Of a stretch of 56,833 nt of DNA, positions 36,171 through 45,584 are shown in pieces. This stretch comes from Cytophaga aurantiaca DSM 3654. GTDB taxonomy: Bacteria; Bacteroidota; Bacteroidia; Cytophagales; Cytophagaceae. The stretch is from positions 1-56,833 of the forward strand of contig NZ_KB903637.1 of NCBI RefSeq assembly GCF_000379725.1. Reading direction: 5' to 3'. Each line of letters starts with the position of its first letter. Within the stretch, counting starts at the first letter, position 1. The translations under genes and the position numbers were made by a program. The notes beneath the pieces are model-generated. The model did not search any database and was not told where the DNA came from. It worked only from the letters and a program-made list of their open reading frames with translations.

Positions 36171-36686
36171 TTAAATGATATTTTTATTTACAATTGGTCT
36201 GCCAATAAATTCAACTGGCTTGTCAATCTCCAGCCAAGATTTGCAACCACCGTATTCAGGTAACAAGTCAAGATTAAAAGATGCGCCAAACTCAAACACT
36301 TGTACAATTAATAAATGTATGCTGTTGCCCCAACGTTCAAAACGCTCTTTGATAACCTCTTCTTGCCAGGCATGATAAGGACTTAATTTTTTCACCTGCT
36401 CCCAATCTGTCAGAACCTGAACATCTGCAACATGTACATAGTATTTGATTTCAACTTTATCAGGAGTCGTATGGAATTTTGTATCACTTAAATAAGGCTT
36501 CCAATCCGGTTTTATCATTTCTGCCGATTGGTGAAAAAGAGTAGGGAATAAGATGAATTGTTTTCCCTTCAATTCAAAATCGCCCGAGCCTTCTTCGTGT
36601 ATACCTCCTTTGCGTAATATGATGCTTTGCTTTCCTTTTCCCAACGCATCAACAATGCAGGCCCATTCTTTAAATGCTAAAGCCAT
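36171..36686 (-). CDS. DUF1802 family protein
   Basis: A 171-residue cytoplasmic protein that starts ALAFKEWACIVDALGKGKQSIILRKGGIHE, the hallmark of DUF1802. FELKGKQFILFPTLFHQ follows the same family. No catalytic function is known. It lies 3 bases after the thioredoxin-fold gene in the same direction, so it is cotranscribed with it. The family is found scattered in bacteria and has no clear neighbour pattern that I can use. Confidence 0.82.
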   Translation of the reverse strand: MALAFKEWACIVDALGKGKQSIILRKGGIHEEGSGDFELKGKQFILFPTLFHQSAEMIKPDWKPYLSDTKFHTTPDKVEIKYYVHVADVQVLTDWEQVKKLSPYHAWQEEVIKERFERWGNSIHLLIVQVFEFGASFNLDLLPEYGGCKSWLEIDKPVEFIGRPIVNKNII

Positions 36687-36689
36687 TAT

Positions 36690-38111
36690 TTACTTCTTTA
36701 AATTCTTTTCGTACTGCGTTAAAAAATCATCCAGATTTTCATAACCGATACGTTTCGCAATGATGATTTTATTTGCATCCAACACATACAGCACCGGTGT
36801 TGCATAGATATCATAGGTGATTTTAAAATCTGTATGCGTTTTAGAATCACGCACATTTAACCATTCACGAATATTTTTCGAGCGAATGAATTTCATCCAT
36901 TCTTCATCCTTACGCTCTATGTTCGCTGCGTATACCTGAATCCCTTTTGAACGGTTCTTTAACCACCATTCATAAAGCTTAGGCGTTTCCTGCTGACAAT
37001 GTCCACACTGAGAATCCCAGAAAAACAGTATCGTGTATTTAGCTTTCACATCATGCAAATAACGATAGGTGCCTGTGGTATCAGTCATGTATAAGTTTGG
37101 TGCTTTTTTGCCAAGCAATAATGGCTCTAATAGCCCAACACGATCAGCTATTTTGTCAACGGTTGCTTGTGTTGCCCAGGGGCATTTGTTTTTCATGTAA
37201 TAGTTTTTCCCTAGGTGCACAAACACGGCATCCATGCCCATCACCTGAGAAGTTTCGTACTTGTATGTAAACTCACGTACAAAGTATTCATACAGGTCCT
37301 TAGCAGGCGCAGACTTGGTTAAGATCATATCAATTTCTTTAATAAGAGAATCGGGGCGTGGGACAACTAAAGTTTTAAAATAGTTATCTACCTTGGTAAT
37401 CAATACGGGCGTGCGTATTAAACGATCGTCTGTAAAATCTACATTGTCAAAATAATGTTTTTTATAGTAATGATATTGCCAGCTGGAATCAATTGAGCCA
37501 TCGGCTCTTTTAGGAGCAGGCGGTACATCTATATCCTTTGATGTTTTTAAGATCGCAGTAAATAAACTTTTAGGATTGGCAACAAGAAAGTTTTGAATAT
37601 AAATCAACATTGTTGAATCGATTGCTGTTAACTGTTTTGTGAGCGCCGCTTTTTGAGCAGGCGTTGCAGTTTTTAATTGCGCATTCAACGTGTCTGCTTT
37701 TTCTTTTTGTGTTAAGAAAAAATTTTGGTAACCATAAAATGCAGTGTTATCAGGAGAGTTTTTGAACTGAGCAGATTTTATAGGATCAGCTTCGTTTATT
37801 GAAAACGAAAGTGTACTTGGACTTAAAATAAAATCAAATATTTTTTGTCCGGGCATTAATAAGAAATACATACCCTCTTTTAAATGGGTAGTATCAATAA
37901 ACTCAATAGCGCCTTTGGCATCAACAATGGCTGTATCCTGATAAAATCGTTTATCGCCATAATAGCGAGCTAAGAAGACCGTGTCAGCATGTTTTAGTCC
38001 TTTAATATGAACCTTAATATCATAGCCTGAAGGCTTACCTGTAGCATTAGAATAGCTAATGCTTGTTAGGATAAATAAGATGCTAAGTAAGCTTAGTTTA
38101 ATTGAATTCAT
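36690..38111 (-). CDS. Exported thiol-disulfide oxidoreductase (DUF4369/DUF5106 + thioredoxin fold)
   Basis: A 473-residue protein from the ATG at 38111, which gives a clean signal peptide (MNSIKLSLLSILFILTSISYSNA). An upstream ATG at 38165 would add 18 unrelated residues and is rejected. The N-terminal 110 residues look like DUF4369, the middle is helical like DUF5106, and the C-terminal 140 residues are a TlpA-like thioredoxin domain with the active site C369-G-H-C372 (FFWDSQCGHCQQETPK) and the cis-Pro in YATPVLYV. It should act on disulfides in the periplasm. DUF1802 follows after 3 bases. Confidence 0.88.
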   Translation of the reverse strand: MNSIKLSLLSILFILTSISYSNATGKPSGYDIKVHIKGLKHADTVFLARYYGDKRFYQDTAIVDAKGAIEFIDTTHLKEGMYFLLMPGQKIFDFILSPSTLSFSINEADPIKSAQFKNSPDNTAFYGYQNFFLTQKEKADTLNAQLKTATPAQKAALTKQLTAIDSTMLIYIQNFLVANPKSLFTAILKTSKDIDVPPAPKRADGSIDSSWQYHYYKKHYFDNVDFTDDRLIRTPVLITKVDNYFKTLVVPRPDSLIKEIDMILTKSAPAKDLYEYFVREFTYKYETSQVMGMDAVFVHLGKNYYMKNKCPWATQATVDKIADRVGLLEPLLLGKKAPNLYMTDTTGTYRYLHDVKAKYTILFFWDSQCGHCQQETPKLYEWWLKNRSKGIQVYAANIERKDEEWMKFIRSKNIREWLNVRDSKTHTDFKITYDIYATPVLYVLDANKIIIAKRIGYENLDDFLTQYEKNLKK

Positions 38112-38200
38112 GACAAACGTGAATAAATCGGTAATACTATTGAGAAATATATTTCGGTATTTCAATTTTTATACCAAAAGATGCTGCAGGTTGGTGTAAT

Positions 38201-38233
38201 ATGCGAAAAGGCAGCTAGGCCGCCTTTTCGCAT
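38201..38233 (-). terminator. Terminator of the AsmA-like gene
   Basis: A perfect 12-base stem, ATGCGAAAAGGC / GCCTTTTCGCAT, with a 9-base loop, 16 bases beyond the end of the minus-strand gene. Confidence 0.78.
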
Positions 38234-38249
38234 ATTGTATAAATGTGTT

Positions 38250-41200
38250 TTATTTACCAAATACGCCCTTTTTTAAAGCGTTGGCAGCCGCTTTTTTAGC
38301 AGAATCTTCCGCTGCTTTTTTCTTTTGATCTAAAATTTTCTGTTGTTTTTTCAATTCAGCATCAGCAGCACTCTTAATAGAATCCTCCGCTGCTTTTTTC
38401 TGTTGCTCTAATTGCTGTTTTTGCTTTTCGATCTCGGCTTCAGTTTGAGCTTTTGCTTTATCAATTTCTGCCTGAGCTTGTTTTGCCTGATCGCTGTTTT
38501 TTAGTTCAGAAATAGCAGCGTCTTTTACTGCTGTCTTACTTACTTCACCAAAGTTTGTTTTTGTTACGCTTACTTTTGTTTTATCGTAAGGGCCTTTAAC
38601 ATTCAAATCAATAATGATATCCTTAGGCATTGTTACTGCACTGTTTCCTACCAAGCCGGCAAGTGCTTTGTTTGCTTCATTGCCAAGCGCACCTGAAGGA
38701 GTAGTTAATTGCATGTCGTAATCAACACTGCCATCCAGCTTATTCAAGCCTTTTTTAATAGCAAGTTTTGAGTCGCCTGCTTTAATATCAAATGGTGCAA
38801 CGATCAACGAACCATTTTCGATTTTAAAGTTTATTGAAAGATCCTTGATTTCCAGAGGATCCATATTTTTCATTTTTGTTAAACTTGCAATAGAACCCAA
38901 TACTGGATTGCTCAATACTTTTAATGAACTGGAACCTAAAGAACCCTTGCCGTTTAATGTTGCATATATAGGCATCATTTCATTATCTAGCAAGCCGTCC
39001 ATAATAAGTGCTAAGTTGACATTGCCTTCAACATAGTTTGCTATCGGCGCCATCTTTTTAACAGAGTTGAATGTTTTATATGCATCTTTCGCTGCAACAT
39101 CTTTCATTACCATGTCCATACCAAAAGATGGTTTAGACATATCTTGTGTATTGTAATTTCCGCTGAATAAGAATGAACCTCCTAATGAATTAAAGTTTAA
39201 TTTGTCCATTCTGACAATACCGTCACGAACAATAATTGCTCCTTTCATATTCGTCATATCCATATTGCTATACAGAACCTTGTTCATATCAGCATTGAAT
39301 GTGAAGTCAATATTTTTAGGCACTTCAACAATCTCCAGTGGCACTTCTTCTGCAGGTGCAGCTGTAGATGCTGGCGCAGGTTCGTCTGTCATCCATTCGT
39401 TCACATCAAATTTCTTGGAAGCCATTGTCATCACTCCATGAATCGTTGTGTCTTTTCCACCGAACATATAGCCCATATAATTCGACACATAGCCTGTAAT
39501 ATCATAATCACTTTTTCCAAGTAAGCCCTGCATAGTAGCAATATTGAAGCGTTCAGGAGTTAATGTCAAAAATCCTTTTTTCATCGTGTAGCCCTGAGGT
39601 AAATCAGTGCTTTTATATACTAAGTCGGAAATATCTAAGCTCCCGCTTGTTTTTGTATTCACATAATTCCCTGCTTGTACTTCAGATAAAACTCCTTTTG
39701 TTGTCATATCTGCATTCATACGGCCTGTAAGCGTAGTACCTTCAATAGGATAGATTTTTGTCATTTTAGCCAGATCAATAATACCTTTGATAGAAGCTTC
39801 GTAATTCGGATCATCGAAGTTTTTTACAAATGCTTTCATTTCGAATGGCTCGCCATCTAACAGCAATTTGAAATAATCAAGCAAGAACGTTGATGTTTTC
39901 ATGTTGCCATCACTTGTAGCAACAGCCTTAACGTTTACATTTTCAATTGGCTTAGGAAACTCTGAAGATTTAATATATCCATTCGTCAAATCCATATTGG
40001 CAGTAACCATAGGCATTAATTTCAAGCTATCGCTGTATTTACCTTTTGCGTTCACAACCAATCCGAACAGGCCTTTAAGCGTAGTTCCTTCAATAGGGTA
40101 GAATTTGCTGACGTCTTCCAGTTTTACTTTAGCACGAATATTTGCGTCAATATCGTACGGATTCATGCCGTTCATTAACAACCTTGCATCAATCGGGTTT
40201 GCGCCCATTTCCATGTGGAAAGTTTTAAGATCAACAATTGTATGATCCATGATTCCATCCTTATCATCAACTTTTAAATCCAGGTTAATATTTTTAACAG
40301 CATCAGGAAGGTCCGGATATTGGAAGAAGCCATTTTTAATAAACATATTCAATCCAAAGCCCGGCAAGGTTGTTTCGTTGTATACACCTTTCACATAACC
40401 ATCAAAGCCAATTGAACCGTCAGTTTTTATTTTCTCAAAATCTTTGTTGTAAATAGCAGGAACAAGAGATAGCAAATTTTTGAAATTCGTTTCTTTTGCT
40501 TTGTATGTTATATCCATTTTGATATCATCTGTAGGCATTTCTATAGCACCGTCGAAACCTAATTTAAACTCGTTGATAGCGAATTCATTTTCTAAAAATT
40601 TATAGATGGATTTACCTAAATCAATATTCATTGCAGCATCTGCAGTAACTGTTTGGCCACTTAAATAAGTTGTTCCGCCATATTCAACCAATACATTTGT
40701 AGACTTTGTATAAGTTTTTAAATCGTAGATGTCTGCTGTGATGTCTCCACTGCCTGTATGATCAACATGTTTTAATTCAGCATACATAGGCATTGTTTGA
40801 TCATCATAGATAATGGTACCGTCTTTAATTTCCCATTTTTCAATACTGATGTTTAATGCACTTGATGTATCTGCTGGAGTGGCAGCTGCAGTGGTTGTGT
40901 CAGGATAAGTAATATCCCAACTCATCTTTCCACTCTTATCAAAAATAGTTACAATCTTAGGCTGATCTAAAAAGACTCCTTTGATTTTCATTTGGTCACC
41001 AGAGATGACACTCATAATATCAATTGTCAAGCTAAATTCCTTTGTAGCAAAAAGTGTATCGCCTTTAAACTCTTTCACATTTGACATCAATCCAATGTCT
41101 TCGAGCGAAACAGTAAGATTAGGGAAGTGAGAGAAAAGAGATAGGCTGAATGATTCAGCATTGTACCATACTTTTCCGTTAATGTTTTTCTGAATTTGCT

Positions 41201-41306
41201 CGTCGATAACGCCTTTGATTTTATCTTTAAATAAAAATGGCAAAACAATCATTGCAAGCAATAAGACTCCGATAGATATACCAGAGATCTTTAAGAATTT
41301 TTTCAT
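38250..41306 (-). CDS. AsmA-family protein (large envelope protein)
   Basis: A 1018-residue protein with an N-terminal membrane anchor (about 8-27) and an extended periplasmic part of the AsmA/TamB-like kind. The AsmA N-terminal domain is recognisable (FSLSLFSHFPNLTVSLEDIGL), as is the AsmA C-terminal region (about 770-910, NGSLIVAPFDIKAGDSKLAIKKG). Many beta-strand repeats lie between. These proteins form hydrophobic grooves that move phospholipids to the outer membrane. The last 85 residues are a Lys/Gln/Ala-rich predicted coiled coil (KQQLEQQKKAAEDSIK), an uncommon add-on. It stands alone between metX and the thioredoxin-fold gene. Confidence 0.88.
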   Translation of the reverse strand: MKKFLKISGISIGVLLLAMIVLPFLFKDKIKGVIDEQIQKNINGKVWYNAESFSLSLFSHFPNLTVSLEDIGLMSNVKEFKGDTLFATKEFSLTIDIMSVISGDQMKIKGVFLDQPKIVTIFDKSGKMSWDITYPDTTTAAATPADTSSALNISIEKWEIKDGTIIYDDQTMPMYAELKHVDHTGSGDITADIYDLKTYTKSTNVLVEYGGTTYLSGQTVTADAAMNIDLGKSIYKFLENEFAINEFKLGFDGAIEMPTDDIKMDITYKAKETNFKNLLSLVPAIYNKDFEKIKTDGSIGFDGYVKGVYNETTLPGFGLNMFIKNGFFQYPDLPDAVKNINLDLKVDDKDGIMDHTIVDLKTFHMEMGANPIDARLLMNGMNPYDIDANIRAKVKLEDVSKFYPIEGTTLKGLFGLVVNAKGKYSDSLKLMPMVTANMDLTNGYIKSSEFPKPIENVNVKAVATSDGNMKTSTFLLDYFKLLLDGEPFEMKAFVKNFDDPNYEASIKGIIDLAKMTKIYPIEGTTLTGRMNADMTTKGVLSEVQAGNYVNTKTSGSLDISDLVYKSTDLPQGYTMKKGFLTLTPERFNIATMQGLLGKSDYDITGYVSNYMGYMFGGKDTTIHGVMTMASKKFDVNEWMTDEPAPASTAAPAEEVPLEIVEVPKNIDFTFNADMNKVLYSNMDMTNMKGAIIVRDGIVRMDKLNFNSLGGSFLFSGNYNTQDMSKPSFGMDMVMKDVAAKDAYKTFNSVKKMAPIANYVEGNVNLALIMDGLLDNEMMPIYATLNGKGSLGSSSLKVLSNPVLGSIASLTKMKNMDPLEIKDLSINFKIENGSLIVAPFDIKAGDSKLAIKKGLNKLDGSVDYDMQLTTPSGALGNEANKALAGLVGNSAVTMPKDIIIDLNVKGPYDKTKVSVTKTNFGEVSKTAVKDAAISELKNSDQAKQAQAEIDKAKAQTEAEIEKQKQQLEQQKKAAEDSIKSAADAELKKQQKILDQKKKAAEDSAKKAAANALKKGVFGK

Positions 41307-41419
41307 ACCCTATAATTAAGATGATGTTGAAAGAAATAAAATTCGGTCGTGTTATACACAAACGAAATTTAATGAAAAATCGTCTTTTTATTCTAAAAAT
41401 TAAGCCTTTATTTAAAAGA

Positions 41420-42439
41420 TTATCTGGAATAAAAATCTTTTAGAGCTTCTGCGATTTTTTCTGTCTCAGTTAAAAAGCCATCGTGGCCATAAAGGGAGTC
41501 AATACCTACGTAAGAAGCATTTTTAATATGGGCAGCAAGAAATTCCTGTTCACATACAGGAAAAAGTATGTCGGAAGAAATGCCAATAACGATCGTTTTC
41601 GCTTGAATTGTTGCCAATGTTGCCTCGACACTACCTCTATTGCGTCCTACATGATGACTATCCATTGCTTTGGATAAATACCAGTATGAATGACAATTAA
41701 AACGCTTAACCAATTTGTCGCCCTGATAATGCTGATAGGTGATGGCGCGGTAATCATCTACTTTACTACTATCTTCTTCACTTTGTGTCTCTACATAAGT
41801 TTCGTAACTTCTATAGGATAGCATAGCAATTGCACGCGCTGTTTTAAGGCCTTCTCTGCCTGCATCCAGGGACGCATTTTTCCATGTGGGATCCATATCA
41901 ATGGCCATGCGCTGAGACTCATTAAACGCAATTCCCCAAGGTGAATGAAATGCGTTGGTAGATAAAAGGATCAAATGTGCAAACAGATCAGGCTTCTGTA
42001 TCGCCCATTCCATGGCCTGTTGGCCGCCTAAAGAACCTCCGATTAAGGTGTTTACATGATTGATTGCTAGATGTGTTCTTAAAATATCATGTATCATTAC
42101 CATATCCCGAATGGTAACAACCGGGAAGGAAAGGAAGTAGGGGGTATTGGTTTGAGGGTTTGTTTCTGTTGGTCCGGTTGTGCCGTAACACGAAGACAAA
42201 ATATTTGCACAGATAATAAAATGTTCTTCCGGATTATAGATATAATCTGTTCCAACAAGGCCTGGCCACCAGGATTCAACGTCTGAGTTGGCGGTTAATG
42301 CATGGCATACCCAAATGATATTATCATCTGCAGCGTTGCGTTCACCAGAAGTAGAGTATTGAATACGAACTTCTGGCAATGTAATACCGGACTCAAGTTT
42401 AACCGGATGCTTGTGTGTGTATATGTGATATTCCATCAT
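41420..42439 (-). CDS. metX: Homoserine O-acetyltransferase
   Basis: A 339-residue alpha/beta-hydrolase-fold enzyme that acetylates homoserine, the first committed step to methionine. The catalytic triad is S136 (GGSLGGQQAMEW), D290 (GISSDILFP) and H319 (YGHDGF). NPQTNTPYFLSFPVVTIRDMV is a typical family block. It is the first gene after a SAM-I riboswitch, which fits control by the end product SAM. Two consecutive ATGs start the frame; the first lies inside a hairpin. Some members use succinyl-CoA instead, but this cannot be decided here. Confidence 0.94.
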   Translation of the reverse strand: MMEYHIYTHKHPVKLESGITLPEVRIQYSTSGERNAADDNIIWVCHALTANSDVESWWPGLVGTDYIYNPEEHFIICANILSSCYGTTGPTETNPQTNTPYFLSFPVVTIRDMVMIHDILRTHLAINHVNTLIGGSLGGQQAMEWAIQKPDLFAHLILLSTNAFHSPWGIAFNESQRMAIDMDPTWKNASLDAGREGLKTARAIAMLSYRSYETYVETQSEEDSSKVDDYRAITYQHYQGDKLVKRFNCHSYWYLSKAMDSHHVGRNRGSVEATLATIQAKTIVIGISSDILFPVCEQEFLAAHIKNASYVGIDSLYGHDGFLTETEKIAEALKDFYSR

Positions 42440-42466
42440 TGTTGAAAGGTTAAACGTTCAACAATG
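42437..42466 (-). promoter_or_regulatory. Hairpin that hides the metX start codon
   Basis: On the metX mRNA, CATTGTTGAA and TTCAACAATG form a perfect 10-base stem with a 10-base loop. The final ATG of the second arm is the metX start codon. The hairpin lies about 115 bases after the SAM aptamer and could be its translational expression platform. The link between the two is an inference. Confidence 0.6.
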
Positions 42467-42582
42467 GACCCAATCTGAATGCAATTCAAAGGGAAGAAAT
42501 ACGGCAACAAAAAGTTACGGTAAATGGTATTTACTTGGATTGCTCCAAGCGTTGTGCTTCTAATCATCGTATAATAATTAAT

Positions 42583-42685
42583 TTATATGCCCTGTTTATT
42601 CAGGTCAGGAATTAGCACCTTTCTGGATTTTCTCCCAGAGGTTGCTAGAGGTTCAAAGAGCCCGTTCTCTCCCCTCTTCTTTATA
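42583..42685 (-). ncRNA. SAM-I (S-box) riboswitch upstream of metX
   Basis: On the minus strand the conserved parts of the S-box follow in order: GGGGAGAGA and GGGCTC of P2, GAACCTCTAGCAACC for the kink-turn and J2/3, the CTGG..CCAG stem of P3, and the P4 block AAGGTGCTAATTCC (42621-42608). The outer P1 stem is not clear by eye, so the ends are approximate. It should sense S-adenosylmethionine and lower metX expression when SAM is high. No intrinsic terminator with a T run is seen before metX, which favours translational control. Confidence 0.9.
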
Positions 42686-42709
42686 AATCAATTACACCCG
42701 TAATTGATT
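42686..42709 (-). repeat. Hairpin at the 5' end of the metX leader
   Basis: A perfect 10-base stem, AATCAATTAC / GTAATTGATT, with a 4-base loop, between the promoter and the aptamer. It may protect the 5' end of the mRNA or help the aptamer fold. Confidence 0.6.
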
Positions 42710-42718
42710 TTGAGTAGA

Positions 42719-42749
42719 CAAAAATAAGTATGCGAATCAGAAAAACAAA
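42719..42749 (-). promoter_or_regulatory. Promoter of the metX leader
   Basis: On the minus strand, TTTG (42749-42746), a 19-base spacer and TATTTTTG (42726-42719) match the Bacteroidota consensus exactly. Transcription would start near 42712, just before the leader hairpin and the riboswitch. Confidence 0.8.
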
Positions 42750-43058
42750 CTTTTATTTTGAAAAAAACGATGCACGCAAGCCAAATATTCTTGCAATGGC
42801 TTACTAATCGGTATATTATAGAAGTATTATAGCTTGATTACACAGCAAATGTTGGATTTAGGCATGGCACCCAGCGGATAATGCGTTAAATGTGCATAAA
42901 AACAACTTTTCAAGACACATTCCCGTTATAGAAGAAACATGGTATTTATTACTATGTATTTGTTGAATAGTTGCTAAAATATTCATTTATTGCAAATTGA
43001 ATAAGTCGGCAACAGAAACTCGAATTGATTTAGTACAATTTATGAATAAAAATAATTA

Positions 43059-43451
43059 ATGATTCAATATAAAAATCCAAATTATTGGTTCTTATTATTA
43101 TCAGCAGTTCTAATGTCTTCTATTGCTATAGCAAGTTATTTTATGCCCAATAAAATTCCTTTTGCTTCAGAAGGGATGGCAATCAAATTGTATAGAGTAA
43201 ACTATGCGATTATTGCTTTGATGGTATTATTAAGCAATAATTTATTATTCGTAAGAGGGTATTTAATCTTGTCAGGTTGGGTAATGATATTTTTTGTGGT
43301 TTCAACCTGGCTGAATCTGCCTCCTGAAAGTATATTGCATTTTACAAAACAAGACAACATTCTTCACTCGAATGTTGGCATCATTTCTATTTTTATCGGC
43401 GTGATTTATGGACAATCACACCAGCATAAGCATAAAGAAGAATCCTTATAA
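43059..43451 (+). CDS. Small membrane protein with four helices, unknown
   Basis: A 130-residue protein with about four membrane helices (10-29, 47-65, 67-85, 102-119) and a His/Lys-rich tail (HQHKHKEE). The loop before the last helix (FTKQDNILHSNVG) has HxxN-like polar residues in a hydrophobic context. I recognise no family. It is a single gene whose end overlaps the convergent yicC by 6 bases. Confidence 0.68.
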   Translation: MIQYKNPNYWFLLLSAVLMSSIAIASYFMPNKIPFASEGMAIKLYRVNYAIIALMVLLSNNLLFVRGYLILSGWVMIFFVVSTWLNLPPESILHFTKQDNILHSNVGIISIFIGVIYGQSHQHKHKEESL

Positions 43452-44324
43452 AATATTTAAGGCCTGCTCTTTTATTTTCTCCAATTCTTCTTTCATTTGA
43501 ACAACAAAACGCTGGATGTTTGCATCATTTGCTTTTGAGCCAATGGTGTTTATTTCTCTACCGATTTCTTGTGCAATAAAACCTAATTTTTTACCGCTAG
43601 CCTCAGGAGCATCCATGGCTTCAAGGAAATAGTTTAAGTGACTTCGAAGCCTTACTTTCTCTTCGCTGATATCTAATTTTTCAATGTAAAAAATCAACTC
43701 CTGTTCGAAGCGACTGTTATCTAATTGCTCTGATTTACTATACTCATCAAAATGCTGACGGATACGTGTACGAATAGCTTCGATACGTTGCGGATCAAAA
43801 ATTTCAACCTTTGACAAACAATCTCCGATTGTCTGAATATATTCTTTGAATTTCAATGCAAGCGTATTGCCTTCGTCTGTTCTGAATTCATTACACTTGG
43901 CAATGGCTTCATTCAAAACTTTCTGGATCAATAACCAATCTTCTGTATTGTCGGCATTCTCAGCTTCAGATTCCATAGCCTTAGGCATTTGAAGTGCAAG
44001 CTTAAATAAGTCTGCATCAGATGCACCAATGGATTGAGCAGTTTCTTTTAGATCATTGTAATATAATGCAACAAGTTCGCGATTGATAAAGACTTTTGCT
44101 TTAACACCACCTTTAGATTGTACATCAATATTCAATCCCACTTTACCACGTTCAACAGTATTGTTTAATAAGTTTCTAATCTCTATTTCCCGGTCAGAGT
44201 ATTCTTTTGAAAGACGTAGATTCAAATCTAGAAATTTAGAATTCAATGATTTTATTTCTACTGAAACTGAAATCTTGTCGTTCTCTGCAGTATGAGAACC
44301 ATAACCTGTCATGGATTTGATCAT
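43446..44324 (-). CDS. yicC: YicC-family endoribonuclease
   Basis: A 292-residue cytoplasmic protein that begins MIKSMTGYG, the family hallmark, and has SVEIKSLNSKFLDLNLRLS and the C-terminal GKKLGFIAQEIGREINTIGSKAND block. YicC proteins are RNA-cleaving enzymes; the E. coli member acts on the small RNA RyhB. Length is normal. In many bacteria gmk follows yicC, but here gmk is not next to it. The convergent gene on the other strand overlaps its end by 6 bases. Confidence 0.92.
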   Translation of the reverse strand: MIKSMTGYGSHTAENDKISVSVEIKSLNSKFLDLNLRLSKEYSDREIEIRNLLNNTVERGKVGLNIDVQSKGGVKAKVFINRELVALYYNDLKETAQSIGASDADLFKLALQMPKAMESEAENADNTEDWLLIQKVLNEAIAKCNEFRTDEGNTLALKFKEYIQTIGDCLSKVEIFDPQRIEAIRTRIRQHFDEYSKSEQLDNSRFEQELIFYIEKLDISEEKVRLRSHLNYFLEAMDAPEASGKKLGFIAQEIGREINTIGSKANDANIQRFVVQMKEELEKIKEQALNIL

Positions 44325-44424
44325 AAGAATTATTAAAGTCTATCGCGCAATATAGTGAAAATGAAAAAAGAAACTAGGCAGTATATCTTGTGCGAATATA
44401 AAATGTTGTAAGAATATGAATAAA

Positions 44425-44450
44425 ATAGGCGCCCTTTTCAAGGCGCCTAT
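44425..44450 (-). terminator. Terminator of asd
   Basis: A 9-base GC-rich stem, ATAGGCGCC / GGCGCCTAT, with an 8-base loop, 14 bases beyond asd. On the minus strand it is followed by TTTATTC. Confidence 0.85.
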
Positions 44451-44463
44451 CAATCAATAGTGA

Positions 44464-45456
44464 TTAAACCAATTTATTTGCAACTAAATATTCAGCAATC
44501 TGAACCGCATTTGTAGCAGCACCTTTACGAAGGTTATCTGCAACGATCCATAAGTTCAATGTTTTTGGCTGAGACTCATCTCTACGGATACGACCAACAA
44601 ACACCTCATCTTTGTTGTGCGCATCCATTGGGGTAGGATACTCTAATTTAGAAGGGTTGTCTTTTACAATGATACCTGGTGATTTTGAAAGTAATTCTTT
44701 TACTTCATTCACATCAAAATCATTTTCAAATTCAATGTTTACAGACTCAGAGTGGCCGCCAATAACCGGTACACGAACCGTAGTAGCTGTAACTTTAATT
44801 GAATCATCGCCCATGATTTTATTTGTTTCTAAAATCATTTTCATCTCTTCTTTTGTATATCCGTTTTCCTGAAACACATCAATATGAGGCAATAAATTCA
44901 AATCAATCTGATATGGATATGCTTTTTCGCCATCCATGATACCTTTACGTTCGTCGAACAACTGATCAACCGCTTTTTTACCTGTACCTGTTACAGATTG
45001 GTATGTAGAAACAACTACACGTTTGATTTTGTATTTTTTGTGCAATGGCTCCAACACAACTACCATTTGGATAGTAGAACAGTTTGGGTTTGCAATGATT
45101 TTATCTTCTTTTGTCAATACGTTTGCATTCACTTCCGGTACAACTAATTTCTTAGTCGGATCCATTCTCCATGCAGAAGAGTTGTCAATAACAGTTGTTC
45201 CTGCTGCTGCAAATAATGGAGCAAGCTCTAATGAAGTACTACCTCCTGCAGAGAAAACAGCAATTTCAGGCTTCATAGCGATGGCAGTTGCTGCAGTTAC
45301 TACTTTAAACTTCTTCCCATTATATTCAACTTCTTTACCAACTGACTTTTCAGATGCTACAGGTATAAGCTCTGTTATAGGGAAGTTACGTTCTTTAAGA
45401 ACGTTAAGCATTTGGGTTCCTACCAAGCCGGTAGCGCCAACTACAGCTACTTTCAT
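44464..45456 (-). CDS. asd: Aspartate-semialdehyde dehydrogenase
   Basis: A 330-residue cytoplasmic enzyme that reduces aspartyl phosphate to the semialdehyde, the branch point to lysine, diaminopimelate, threonine and methionine. The NADP-binding start is KVAVVGATGLVGTQML, the catalytic cysteine is C126 (IANPNCSTIQ), and GGHSESVNIEF carries the acid-base His. Length is normal. It supplies the pathways of dapF and metX, both in this window but in separate units. Confidence 0.96.
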   Translation of the reverse strand: MKVAVVGATGLVGTQMLNVLKERNFPITELIPVASEKSVGKEVEYNGKKFKVVTAATAIAMKPEIAVFSAGGSTSLELAPLFAAAGTTVIDNSSAWRMDPTKKLVVPEVNANVLTKEDKIIANPNCSTIQMVVVLEPLHKKYKIKRVVVSTYQSVTGTGKKAVDQLFDERKGIMDGEKAYPYQIDLNLLPHIDVFQENGYTKEEMKMILETNKIMGDDSIKVTATTVRVPVIGGHSESVNIEFENDFDVNEVKELLSKSPGIIVKDNPSKLEYPTPMDAHNKDEVFVGRIRRDESQPKTLNLWIVADNLRKGAATNAVQIAEYLVANKLV

Positions 45457-45584
45457 TTGTTTACTTTAGTTAATTAAATACCACTTTTTAAAACGACTCG
45501 CAATTTACCATTTTTTTTCTCCTAATTTCACTTATTCAACCTATGTTTTTTGCCTGCCAGTCAGGATGTTATTTTGATTTTTCT

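Larger units (their letters stand above)
42440..43058. other. Intergenic region: metX leader and gap to the small membrane protein
   Basis: A 619-base region between divergent genes. The metX half holds, reading on the minus strand, a consensus promoter (42749-42719), a short hairpin (42709-42686), the SAM-I aptamer (42685-42583), a weak CTTGGA/TCCAAG hairpin (42549-42534) and the start-codon hairpin. Bases about 42750-43058 are AT-rich; I see no ORF and no RNA motif there, only what should be the promoter of the gene at 43059. Confidence 0.75.
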
